Positions 35,277 to 42,299 of a stretch of 42,299 nucleotides of DNA are shown one piece after another. A model generated the notes under the pieces. That model was not told the DNA's origin, made no database searches, and was given only the letters and a program-made list of their open reading frames with translations. The DNA lies in contig NZ_LTZG01000069.1 of the NCBI RefSeq assembly GCF_001592825.1, positions 1 to 42,299 on the forward strand, in the 5' to 3' direction. The position numbers were made by a program, and so were the translations under genes. Positions within the stretch are counted from its first letter, which is position 1. Each line of letters starts with the position of its first letter. Source of the stretch: Planococcus maritimus. Lineage in GTDB: Bacteria; Bacillota; Bacilli; Bacillales_A; Planococcaceae.

Positions 35277-35813
35277 ATGTGGTTACTGGAAATCATAACG
35301 GTTCTGCTGATCATTTCATGTTCGCTGTTCATACATGAAATGGGGCATGCAGTTGCGGCCGTTACAGCGAGTAAAAATTCCAAGGTTGAAGTGTTTCTTG
35401 GTACATCCAGCAAAACGAATAAATTAAGGCTGCGAATCGGGAGGATCACTTGTTATTTGACGATTGCCTTATCGGGTTTTTGCAATTATCGCATAGCGAA
35501 CGAATTCCCATCCTTTACATACAAGCAAAAGATTTTTTTCTTTATGGGAGGGCCCATCGCATCACTGCTGATCTCAACAGCGTTGTTCATTGTCTCTTTT
35601 TCTGTTTCTGGAGTAGCCGGCAATATTCTCATCAACAGCGCAGCAGCCAACTTTTTTCTCTTTATCACTTCAATGATTCCATGGACGTATCCGGCGTTTC
35701 TAGGAGGACTTCCAAGTGATGGCTTACAGGTGTTAAATTTGATGAAAACAAATCGGAAAGACCGAACGGTACGTACTGAAGTAAAGGATGCCTTTTACGC
35801 TAATAAAGAGTAA
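35277..35813 (+). CDS. M50-like membrane metalloprotease
   Basis: The 178-residue polytopic protein has the zinc motif HEMGH at 20-24 inside the first helix. A later GGLPSDGLQVLNL (about residue 146) replaces the usual NxxPxxxLDG motif and keeps one Asp. Site-2-type proteases cut proteins within the membrane. It is shorter than RseP-like members and lacks a PDZ domain, resembling the minimal SpoIVFB or immunity-related group. The ATG at 35277 follows AAGGGGGGG. Confidence 0.75.
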   Translation: MWLLEIITVLLIISCSLFIHEMGHAVAAVTASKNSKVEVFLGTSSKTNKLRLRIGRITCYLTIALSGFCNYRIANEFPSFTYKQKIFFFMGGPIASLLISTALFIVSFSVSGVAGNILINSAAANFFLFITSMIPWTYPAFLGGLPSDGLQVLNLMKTNRKDRTVRTEVKDAFYANKE

Positions 35814-35847
35814 TCCAGTGGGCCAGATATATAATTACATAAACGAT

Positions 35848-35887
35848 GAGAGGGGAATGCTCATATTCGAGCTTTCCCCTCTCAATT
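35848..35887. terminator. Bidirectional terminator between convergent genes
   Basis: GAGAGGGGAA-TGCTC pairs with GAGC-TTTCCCCTCTC. It serves the M50-like gene (plus) and possibly the small membrane gene on the minus strand. Confidence 0.85.
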
Positions 35888-35940
35888 TTGTCATCTAAGT
35901 TTTTTTGCCAGTAAACCTCAACATTTCTTGGACAGAATCT

Positions 35941-36111
35941 TTACCTGTCATGTTGTTCTTCGTTTTTCCGGTAATTCTCTTTCAAGGTGGTATTGATATT
36001 GATCAAAGCCATCAATATAAAGCCAAGCATGATAAACGTGATGATTTCTCCAGTGATAATAGATACAATCCCCAATATCACGGCATACACTCCGTACCAT
36101 CTAGTATTCAT
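35941..36111 (-). CDS. Small two-helix membrane protein (56 aa)
   Basis: Start ATG at 36111, about 8 nt after AAGGGAGAG. MNTRWYGVYAVILGIVSIITG forms one helix and ITFIMLGFILMALI another, followed by a charged tail. An in-frame ATG at 36132 would lie upstream of the ribosome site and is not used. The family is unknown. Confidence 0.65.
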   Translation of the reverse strand: MNTRWYGVYAVILGIVSIITGEIITFIMLGFILMALININTTLKENYRKNEEQHDR

Positions 36112-36284
36112 ATGTAAGATCTCTCCCTTCATTCTCAGAATGGCATTTACTTAATGGTACCATAATACCCAATATTTCCAATTTAAAAGGGAGCGTATAG
36201 GAGTTTCTGATTTGAAGGGAGAGGCTCACTGTTCAATCCATATCACCTTAAATTTAAGAAATAAATTCAATAATCGTGTGAAAA

Positions 36285-36812
36285 TCAGTTCGCTGCTAGT
36301 CCGGCTTCATTTTTATTGAGTGAATATACGTACACCAGTTTGTGCTCATCACTATATTCTTGTACGAAGCGCATGGGCGATTTTTCCAGCAATTTAATGG
36401 AATGCTCGTTTTCCACATAGGCTTCGGCGATCACTTCTTGCGCACCTAAATTCTCAAAAGCATAAGTTAGCAGCCCCTGTATAATTTCAAGACCGAATCC
36501 ATTTCCCCAATGCTGTTCTAAAAATCTGTATCCAATCTCAACGCATCTTGGCTCTGTTAGCTCTGTAGCACAAGAGCCGATAAATATATCGGTTCCATCA
36601 AATTTTTTAGCTATAGCCATGATCGTTCTCGTCGGCATAGTTTTAGAATACGAGTGGATAATATTTTCGAACTCGACTTTATTCTCTTCTCGTGTATTCG
36701 CTTTACCAGTTGTGTATTTCATTACCTTAGAGCTGGTTTGCATTTTATTAAATTCATCAAAGTCTTTTCGCTCAAAATTTCTTACGGCTAATCGTTCAGT
36801 TTCAAAATACAA
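36285..36812 (-). CDS. GNAT acetyltransferase, RimJ/RimL type
   Basis: The 175-residue protein starts MYFETERLAVRNFERKDF. EIGYRFLEQHWGNGFGLEII is the acetyl-CoA motif and AYVENEHSIKLLEK comes near the end. The TTG at 36812 is fixed by GGAGG about 8 nt upstream. It is part of a minus-strand group with the hydrolase and S51 genes. Confidence 0.9.
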   Translation of the reverse strand: MYFETERLAVRNFERKDFDEFNKMQTSSKVMKYTTGKANTREENKVEFENIIHSYSKTMPTRTIMAIAKKFDGTDIFIGSCATELTEPRCVEIGYRFLEQHWGNGFGLEIIQGLLTYAFENLGAQEVIAEAYVENEHSIKLLEKSPMRFVQEYSDEHKLVYVYSLNKNEAGLAAN

Positions 36813-36871
36813 AAGGCCACCTCCGTTTTTTTCTATGGCAATAGAAAGCTTAGGGGCTCAGCAAACATTCT

Positions 36872-37630
36872 TCATGATGGACTTTGACCAGAGGGAACGG
36901 TATTTTGCAACCAGTGAACCATCAACTCGATGATGATCTCTTGTTGTTCACTGACGGTTAACTGTGCCTCATTGTCACCAGACTGACTGCCATATACGCC
37001 AAAATATGCGTGGTTTCCACCCGGTATTTCAATGAATTCCGTTTTCTCGGGCAAGTTTGAGCTGTTTTCATCAATTTTTTCTGGCGTGCTTAAGCCATCT
37101 TCTGAACCGCTGATGGACAGAACGGGCAAGTTGGATTCTTTTAGGTGATCATTGCTGGCTGCATATGCTCCAAGCAATATGAGCCCGTTGATACTATCTA
37201 AATGTTGATCGGCATACATCGCGGCTGCGGCGCCGCCCATAGAATGGCCCGAGATATACCATTCGAGACTGTCCTCTTTCTCGATGATTTCATCAGCTTT
37301 TGAAACATCCAGAATGGCTAGATTTAATCTGACAGAAGGGATAGCGACGGTGATGTTTTGTTTGGACAGCTCCTGCGCTAAATAGGCATATGCTTCAGGC
37401 TCCACTTTTGCGCCAGGGTAGAGGATTAAACCTTTATCAGCATTGGCAGCTCGATAGATATACCATCCATCTTTAGCCTGGACGGCATCTTCTATTTCAA
37501 TTTGACTGGCATCAATCGCTTCCAATGTATTTTGACTCCATATGAAAAAAATACTAAAGCTCAGAATTACGACTATCCCTAGAGCAATACTGAACGTGAA
37601 CAATGTTTTTTTAGTTAGGAATTTTTTCAT
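36872..37630 (-). CDS. Membrane-anchored alpha/beta hydrolase
   Basis: This protein has an N-terminal anchor (FTFSIALGIVVILSFSIFFIW) and a hydrolase domain with the nucleophile elbow GHSMGGAAAAMYA, the acid in SGSEDGLSTP, and the His in GGNHAYFGVYG. LILYPGAKVEPEAYAYLA resembles the dienelactone-hydrolase-like branch. The start is uncertain: the ATG at 37630 gives MKKFLTKK, a good anchor start, but has no clear ribosome site; a GTG at 37681 is an alternative. Confidence 0.85.
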   Translation of the reverse strand: MKKFLTKKTLFTFSIALGIVVILSFSIFFIWSQNTLEAIDASQIEIEDAVQAKDGWYIYRAANADKGLILYPGAKVEPEAYAYLAQELSKQNITVAIPSVRLNLAILDVSKADEIIEKEDSLEWYISGHSMGGAAAAMYADQHLDSINGLILLGAYAASNDHLKESNLPVLSISGSEDGLSTPEKIDENSSNLPEKTEFIEIPGGNHAYFGVYGSQSGDNEAQLTVSEQQEIIIELMVHWLQNTVPSGQSPS

Positions 37631-37897
37631 CAGTATGACTAAACTATTTAAATTTGATACAAGCAGAAAGAATCGATCCACTAAACAAAAATTATAAATA
37701 GCTCCCTTTCTAATTTTTTTAATGTCGATTACTTTTAGTGTAACGTAACATTTAATCTAACTTAAATTGAAGTAATAGAGAAGACCAGGATGGTAGCCTT
37801 TTGATGGAGAACGTAAAACATCTTATGTAATGGATGAATGAACTGAGTAAGATTTTTTTCATGAAATTAAGTCATCACTATGAATAGAATGCGATCA

Positions 37898-37930
37898 GAT
37901 GACCCCGATATCACCGGCGTCATCTTTTTT
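37898..37930 (+). terminator. Orphan hairpin with T-run on the plus strand
   Basis: GATGAC-c-CCG pairs with CGG-c-GTCATC, followed by six T on the plus strand. No plus-strand gene precedes it in 37682-37897, so it could end an unrecognised transcript or act as a hairpin for the minus-strand gene ending at 37962. The rest of the 37682-37961 gap shows nothing else. Confidence 0.45.
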
Positions 37931-37961
37931 ATTTTCCGTAACTTATTTCACATACGAGACC

Positions 37962-38618
37962 CTAGAGCGTTTTCTCTAACTTCTGCATTTTTGAGTGGGA
38001 AAGTATATATATATCCCCAAAAACATCAATTTTATCTGCCTTTATGCGCAGTGCACAATCCTTATTCGATGCATACACTTTCATTTCTTCTGATAGGGAG
38101 GAGAGTTCGTTTTGAAATAGTGCCATTTTATTTTCAAGATCAAAGTGAGACAGAATAGAAAAATTGCCAAGACCAATTCCGTTGTAGATAGTGTCTTTTT
38201 CAACTGAATAGCCAAAGTTTTTTGAACCTAGCCACTTAGCTGCCATATTGATCGCACCAGCGCTTGCCCCAATAACAACGGCATTGCTTTTTCGGATACA
38301 CTCCGGCAATTCGTAAGCCATCAAAAAATCATTCTGTTGGAGTGTATCGCCACCCAGTAAGAAAATAACCGAAGCATGTTGGATGAGTGCGTGGGCAGCG
38401 TCTTTCTCTACGCGATAATCGATCAAATGGTAATCAGGGAACGCAATACCGGCATGGTCAAGCCAGGAGCGCTCAGTAGCACCATCTGCCTCATTGTCTG
38501 AGGGAGTCGAGCTAATCATCACAAGTGATTTTCTATTCGTGATATCCTGCCGCAACACTTCGCTTAGATGCTCGGGGAACATGTCGGTAAACCAGCCTAA
38601 ATAATACTGAGTATTCAT
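37962..38618 (-). CDS. Peptidase E-like (S51) protein
   Basis: The 218-residue protein has the S51 nucleophile in VVIGASAGAINMAA (S119), the loop FLLGGDTLQQNDFL, and H in LSHFDLENK. The family includes Asp-dipeptidases and cyanophycin-type serine peptidases of the glutamine-amidotransferase fold. The ATG follows GAGAGG and lies 12 bp from the end of the upstream GNAT gene, so they are probably co-transcribed. Confidence 0.88.
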   Translation of the reverse strand: MNTQYYLGWFTDMFPEHLSEVLRQDITNRKSLVMISSTPSDNEADGATERSWLDHAGIAFPDYHLIDYRVEKDAAHALIQHASVIFLLGGDTLQQNDFLMAYELPECIRKSNAVVIGASAGAINMAAKWLGSKNFGYSVEKDTIYNGIGLGNFSILSHFDLENKMALFQNELSSLSEEMKVYASNKDCALRIKADKIDVFGDIYILSHSKMQKLEKTL

Positions 38619-38630
38619 GAATACCTCTCT

Positions 38631-39065
38631 TCATAAATCTTTTTTGAAACAAATAATACGATTAGCTTCAACAAATCCCAATTTCAAATGCATCGCCAGG
38701 CTTTGCTTATTTTCCAATTCACAGTCACTGGCAAATTCACGACATCCTTTTTCCTTAGACCATTTCTCACAATCATCCACGAGTTTTTTTGCAAAGCCCT
38801 GCTTGCGAAATTCCTTTTTTACGAAAAGCCCCTCTAAATAACCAACAGGGCTCGAACTGGTCCCTTCAACATAATCATATCGTAGCTGACATTGAGCAAA
38901 TCCAATTACTTCGTCATTTTGATAGGCTATGAAAACATTGGAGTCGTCCTGAAGAATAAGTTGTCTCATTTCTCGAACAAATTCCTCTAGTGTGTGATCT
39001 GGCCAAAGTAATAAAGCGAGTTTTGCAGCCTCCGCTGCTTCCTGTAGTGTTGCAGATTTCAGCAT
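38631..39065 (-). CDS. AAC(6')-like aminoglycoside N-acetyltransferase family protein
   Basis: This is a 144-residue GNAT. The order LWPDHTLEEFVREM, AYQNDEVIGFAQCQLRYDYVEGT, SPVGYLEGLFVKKEFRKQGF, EFASDCELENKQSLAMHLKLGF closely follows the AAC(6') group of aminoglycoside 6'-acetyltransferases, beyond the generic GNAT pattern. Chromosomal homologues often have other or silent functions, so resistance is not implied. The ATG follows AGGAGG. Confidence 0.8.
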   Translation of the reverse strand: MLKSATLQEAAEAAKLALLLWPDHTLEEFVREMRQLILQDDSNVFIAYQNDEVIGFAQCQLRYDYVEGTSSSPVGYLEGLFVKKEFRKQGFAKKLVDDCEKWSKEKGCREFASDCELENKQSLAMHLKLGFVEANRIICFKKDL

Positions 39066-39125
39066 ACAGAAACCTCCTATTTAGGATTTAATTCAATTTG
39101 AACTCTAGTTTTTGAGAGACACTAG

Positions 39126-39317
39126 CTATTCTTTTTTTAAATCTCTACTTAGATTGTGTTCATACTTAGTTTCAAGGAGGTGGAAAATGAAAAATGTTAT
39201 GAGGATAATGGTTGGAGTTGAGCTATGCTTTATTAATCCGAAGTATGGCAAGATCATTGATAAAAGTATCAATATTGTTGTTGCGATTCGAACAATAATA
39301 AAATGTTTATGATCCAA
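39126..39317 (-). CDS. Small two-helix membrane protein (63 aa)
   Basis: TTG at 39317 with AAGGAGG 8 nt upstream. The protein has helix 1 (FIIVRIATTILILLSMILPYF) and helix 2 (TIILITFFIFHLL), then a charged tail ending DLKKE. The family is unknown. A 41-codon frame on the opposite strand (39187-39312) also has a good AAGGAGGTG, but its product is less protein-like. Confidence 0.6.
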   Translation of the reverse strand: MDHKHFIIVRIATTILILLSMILPYFGLIKHSSTPTIILITFFIFHLLETKYEHNLSRDLKKE

Positions 39318-39518
39318 TTAACTTCCTCCTTGTCTTTCTATAAATATACCATCTAAGTATAGAAAATAGAGGATTATCGATAGGAAATCTCTTTAAACAA
39401 ATCTTCAATAGTAATTGAAAGTCACTTACAGCCATGTTTGACATTTTATTTGCTAAGACGTGGCTGCAGCATTTTGTGCTACCCTTTAAATAGTCATATT
39501 ATATAGGGGGAACTATAA
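39318..39518. other. AT-rich intergenic stretch at the start of the accessory end
   Basis: I see no gene or structured element here. It marks a visible drop in GC compared with the preceding genes. Confidence 0.5.
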
Positions 39519-39815
39519 ATGAGACAGGCCGAATTTGAACGTTTTCTAGTGGACAGTGAAGCGATACAAAGCAAGAAAAAAGCTGTGGTTTCTCGCATAG
39601 TAAAAGCATTAAAGGTCGAACGTGAATTGAAGGTCAATCTGGATAACATAGTTGATGATGATGAGAAAACATACGAGTTGCTGTTAAAAATTTGAAGGAA
39701 TATGAATGAAGTGAACGGGGTCTATCAAAATTCGGTTCGAAAATATTATCTATTCGCTAACGGAGAAGAGTTTCCAAGATTGAATCATTACGAAAAAGGA
39801 AAATATCGTTCTTGA
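39519..39815 (+). pseudogene. Decayed N-terminal fragment of a larger protein
   Basis: The ATG at 39519 follows AGGGGG. The frame encodes 58 residues (MRQAEFERFLVDSEAIQSKK...KTYELLLKI), stops at TGA 39693, then continues in the same frame (MNEVNGVYQNSVRKYYLFANGEEF...) to TGA 39813. The pattern resembles an N-terminal domain I associate with phage or restriction-type proteins (a SAM-like domain with RKYYxFxNGxEF), but the catalytic part is absent. A compensated frameshift near the AAAAA run at 39686 is also possible. No full-length gene remains. Confidence 0.45.
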
Positions 39816-39910
39816 TATTGCCTTCTTTTATTTCGTATTTGGCGGATGGTGGGGTGCCTACGCTTTAAACTTGAAATCGAGTTTGCTCAATATGTATCAA
39901 ACATTTATCA

Positions 39911-39962
39911 TTGGATGCCACCCTTCAATTGGTTATAATTACATAACCAACTGAAGGGTGGC
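39911..39962 (+). promoter_or_regulatory. Sigma-A promoter embedded in a long inverted repeat
   Basis: TTGGAT (39911-39916), a 17-bp spacer and TATAAT (39934-39939). An inverted repeat, GCCACCCTTCA-a-TTGGTTAT against ATAACCAA-c-TGAAGGGTGGC (39917-39962), has one mismatched pair and a 6-nt loop. It covers the spacer, -10 and start site. That arrangement suggests an operator for tight repression, or a hairpin in the 5' end of the transcript. Confidence 0.7.
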
Positions 39963-39968
39963 GTTGTA

Positions 39969-40271
39969 ATGGGGAGAAAAAGTAAAACCAAAGAAGAGCT
40001 TGATGAAATATTTACTGATACGGAACTATTGAATATTGCTAATTACCTAACTATAAGAAATGAAGTAACCGAATTTGATGTTGAAATGTATGGAAAAGAT
40101 AAAAATGAATATAAAGATCGTTTGTTGAATACTTTAATAGCGGTTGACGATCAAGATCCTCTTATAGAAAAAATCGAAAAATTGTCTATTCCTGAAAGCG
40201 AAAGATTGATTGAACTGGCCAAAGAGCGTAAAGAAGAAAATAATGAAAATTTGCATTATCCAACTGATTGA
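39969..40271 (+). CDS. Small highly charged protein of unknown function (100 aa)
   Basis: This protein starts MGRKSKTKEELDEIFTDTEL and is rich in Glu, Lys and Asp, helical, and without membrane segments. The promoter and inverted repeat lie immediately upstream, leaving a leader of only about 25 nt, with GGGTGG as the sole ribosome-site candidate. It may be an accessory regulator or antitoxin-like protein acting on the upstream repeat (inference only). I do not recognise the family. Confidence 0.6.
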   Translation: MGRKSKTKEELDEIFTDTELLNIANYLTIRNEVTEFDVEMYGKDKNEYKDRLLNTLIAVDDQDPLIEKIEKLSIPESERLIELAKERKEENNENLHYPTD

Positions 40272-40615
40272 ACAAATTTCAGCTGTTTATAAAATAGCGA
40301 CTCTTTATTTTAATTACGCCATATTTAGATCATTATGCTTCGTGAAGAAAGTAAAGGATTCTTCCCTTGTTTCATAAAATTAAGTCTTTGATTGTTATTG
40401 TAATGGCAAATCGGCAAGTTCAGCCGGAAAGCATGAGCTCTAAAAGCTTGAAAGATTATCATTTAACACTGCAAATTTTTCCGGATTACTTGAAAAGGTG
40501 GACTGATGAAATATTTTTAGCAGGATTTCTTCGGCCACCGCAACGCAGAGTTACGCAGTCCTGTCAGGCTTTCGAAAAAGAGAACAGCACAAAAGAATTT
40601 GATTCAATAGATTTT

Positions 40616-40645
40616 AAAGAGTGTCCATGCGGGCGCTCTTTTCTA
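40616..40645 (+). terminator. Terminator-like hairpin
   Basis: AAAGAGTGTCC pairs with GGGCGCTCTTT and is followed by T-rich sequence. It is about 345 bp downstream of the 39969 gene. Confidence 0.65.
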
Positions 40646-40925
40646 ATTAAAGGGTCTCTCCTTTCTCCTATCAAATACAATTTATGTAGGAGAAGGGGGA
40701 AGACGCACGAAAGACACGTTAGTCAAAAGTTGGATCATCTATGAATGACCGGGCAATAAAGTGGTTATTCATTATAGGTTTAATGGTATGTGGATAATCG
40801 TATTAGAGGATTGTCGACACTATTCTCATTTCCAAACAAATAACTTGCTTGTTCTTACTTACTCCGCAGAAATTTTCGCTATTAAAATCTCCTTCATTTC
40901 GTTCTTAAAACAAAAGCAAAAGCAA

Positions 40926-40953
40926 AAAAAGAGTAGCCAGAGCCACTCTTTTC
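40926..40953 (-). terminator. Terminator for the minus-strand gene ending at 41046
   Basis: Read on the minus strand, AAAAGAGTGG pairs with CTACTCTTTT and runs into seven T, about 95 bp past the gene's stop. Confidence 0.75.
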
Positions 40954-41045
40954 TAAAACGTTACTCATAAATCACAACCGTTAATTGAAGATCAAAATAA
41001 TTTGACCAAATAAACACCACAAAAACTAACAGGTATCCGTTTATA

Positions 41046-42278
41046 TTAAATAAAATAGCCTGTGAAATCTGATATCCCATTTGATCGATAAACGCTAGGA
41101 TCATTCAATAAATCAACAAACAAAATTTCATTTTTATTTTCCATCTTACTAAACAAAAATGCATCCAAAACGTACCTCTTAATTGATAAGTCTTTTTCCA
41201 TTATTAACTCACCCGGTAGTATTGAGTGTTTTACCAATCCTTCGAAATATTCCTCTCCTATAATATAGTTATCACTTCCATCTAGGTATTGTGTTATTTT
41301 TTCAAATTCGTAGCCTCTAGCTCGAATTCCTATTCTAGTAATCTCTCGATTCATATTTTCTAAATTATTTTTAATTTCATTGAAGATTTTTTTTAAATGC
41401 TCATTATAAGCCTCTAGAATATTACCACCAAAATCATATTTTTTAGCATTAGCGGCTACCCTAAACATTTCTTTAAAGTATAGAAGTAAAAACTCATAGC
41501 CACCATTGAGAACGCCAAACCTTTTATTATTTTCCTGTAGTAGTACTTGTACATCTTCTACTAAATCATCATTTTTTAATGTTATAGAAACTCCCTTATA
41601 CGAAGCTTCTAATGTATATGTTACTTCTGACACTTTTTGGGTTAATGTTACCAAGGTGTCGTATCTCTCACGAACAAAAATATTTAAATTCTCTAAACTA
41701 ATTCCTAATACTTCACTAGGCTCATATCCAGGGGAATTATTATAAATCTGTACTACAAAGTCATCTTCATCTGGCATACCAAAGGCTGGCCAACTTGCAT
41801 AGAATTTACCTCCTTTTTGCCTTTCACCATCTATACCCGCATTCAAATCAATTGAATGCATTCCAAATACAGCTCTTATATGTTTGAAAAAAACATCATC
41901 GCTTACAGGCTTTGAAAAAATCTCATCGCTTTTTTTATATGGATAACTAATTTGAGTAGAGCCTACGTTGATAGCTTCTAAAACTTTATGTAATAACTTA
42001 ACAGAATCAACGATTTGATCAATTACAATAATGTACTGTAATAAAGCTATGGAGTTTTTATGATTATACCCAAACCCCTTCAACTTAATATCCATATTAC
42101 TTGTACCTTCTACGCCTACACATATCCAATCCATTGCTGAGTATATAGCATTCATTTGATTCGAATTATCAATGTTTTCGCATAGATAAATGAACTGCTT
42201 GTTTTTATTTACCTCTTCTCTATGGTAAGTCAACACAAAATCAAACAACTTTTTTAAGGGAAGACAGCCGGTAAGCAA
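41046..42278 (-). CDS. Large unknown protein, 5' end inside terminal repeat (partial?)
   Basis: This is an AT-rich open frame of 410 codons from a possible TTG at 42278. No membrane segment, signal peptide or known domain is visible; the C-terminal half is helical (about residues 230-330, KIFNEIKNNLENMNREITRIG). The frame is bounded upstream by TAG at 42294-42296. The first 18-19 codons lie within the 77-bp terminal repeat, so the true start may be elsewhere: I see no ribosome site before 42278, and the native N terminus could have been replaced. The composition differs from the chromosomal genes and suggests horizontal acquisition. Function unknown. Confidence 0.65.
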   Translation of the reverse strand: MLTGCLPLKKLFDFVLTYHREEVNKNKQFIYLCENIDNSNQMNAIYSAMDWICVGVEGTSNMDIKLKGFGYNHKNSIALLQYIIVIDQIVDSVKLLHKVLEAINVGSTQISYPYKKSDEIFSKPVSDDVFFKHIRAVFGMHSIDLNAGIDGERQKGGKFYASWPAFGMPDEDDFVVQIYNNSPGYEPSEVLGISLENLNIFVRERYDTLVTLTQKVSEVTYTLEASYKGVSITLKNDDLVEDVQVLLQENNKRFGVLNGGYEFLLLYFKEMFRVAANAKKYDFGGNILEAYNEHLKKIFNEIKNNLENMNREITRIGIRARGYEFEKITQYLDGSDNYIIGEEYFEGLVKHSILPGELIMEKDLSIKRYVLDAFLFSKMENKNEILFVDLLNDPSVYRSNGISDFTGYFI

Positions 42279-42299
42279 CCGGACTGAGGTAGCCTAACG
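42223..42299. repeat. Right copy of 77-bp terminal inverted repeat
   Basis: Exact reverse complement of positions 1-77. It overlaps the 5' end of the open frame that starts at 42278. See the left copy for interpretation. Confidence 0.9.

Larger units (their letters stand above)
40272..41045. other. Gene-poor AT-rich region
   Basis: No convincing gene was found in about 770 bp. An open frame at 40367-40744 lacks a ribosome site and has no recognisable domain. An 18-codon start at 40741 (MNDRAIKWLFIIGLMVCG) looks like the beginning of a membrane protein but stops at once and may be a remnant. Two terminator hairpins are listed separately. Confidence 0.5.

Noticed and set aside
40367..40744. 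Open frame of 125 codons in the gene-poor region.
   Set aside because: No ribosome binding site, no domain, and a terminator-like hairpin lies inside it.

Overview
The window looks like a chromosomal segment, probably a complete assembly contig, from a low-to-mid GC Gram-positive bacterium. The nearest fit I can suggest is the Planococcaceae (Planococcus, Planomicrobium or Sporosarcina-like). Supporting points are strong AGGAGG ribosome binding sites, frequent TTG starts, sigma-A promoters, a CcpA-type cre site, the dinB-rnz pair known from Bacillus, a thermolysin-family protease and DUF2691 and bh-type small proteins. The genus is inference.

Layout. 1-860: a 77-bp sequence that recurs inverted at the other end of the window, then a four-copy tandem array of about 217 bp units, each with a covarying hairpin. 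930-8617: dinB, rnz, an AlkD-like DNA glycosylase, DUF2691, a Rossmann protein, an M1 peptidase and a secreted M4 protease. 8695-12314 (minus): an ascorbate-type PTS (regulator with IIA domain, IIB, IIC). 12570-22854 (plus): a glucitol-type PTS operon with a SAF-domain dehydrogenase, then a complete acetoin-dehydrogenase-like complex (E1 alpha, E1 beta, E2, E3), then a SorC-family regulator. The two operons carry the same 27-bp operator with identical geometry just downstream of their promoters, which makes them one probable regulon. This is the most interesting system in the window: a polyol-importing PTS wired to an acyloin-cleaving or 2-oxoacid-cleaving complex, without the usual sorbitol-6-phosphate dehydrogenase.

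23019-26863: an MBL-fold protein with a degraded metal motif, a ykkC-family riboswitch in front of a NUDIX hydrolase, a DUF389 membrane protein and small membrane proteins. 27074-30080: a divergent SgrR-type regulator and MFS exporter. 30163-39065: accessory genes for small-molecule modification (a NUDIX hydrolase, an APH-like kinase, four GNAT acetyltransferases including one AAC(6')-like, a short-chain dehydrogenase, an M50-like protein, an alpha/beta hydrolase and an S51 peptidase), with one membrane gene broken by a single in-frame TGA.

39100-42299: clearly AT-richer and poorly coding, with a decayed gene fragment, a small gene whose promoter lies inside a long inverted repeat, and a 410-codon unknown gene running into the terminal repeat. 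It looks horizontally acquired. I saw no tRNA, rRNA, CRISPR array or intact insertion sequence.
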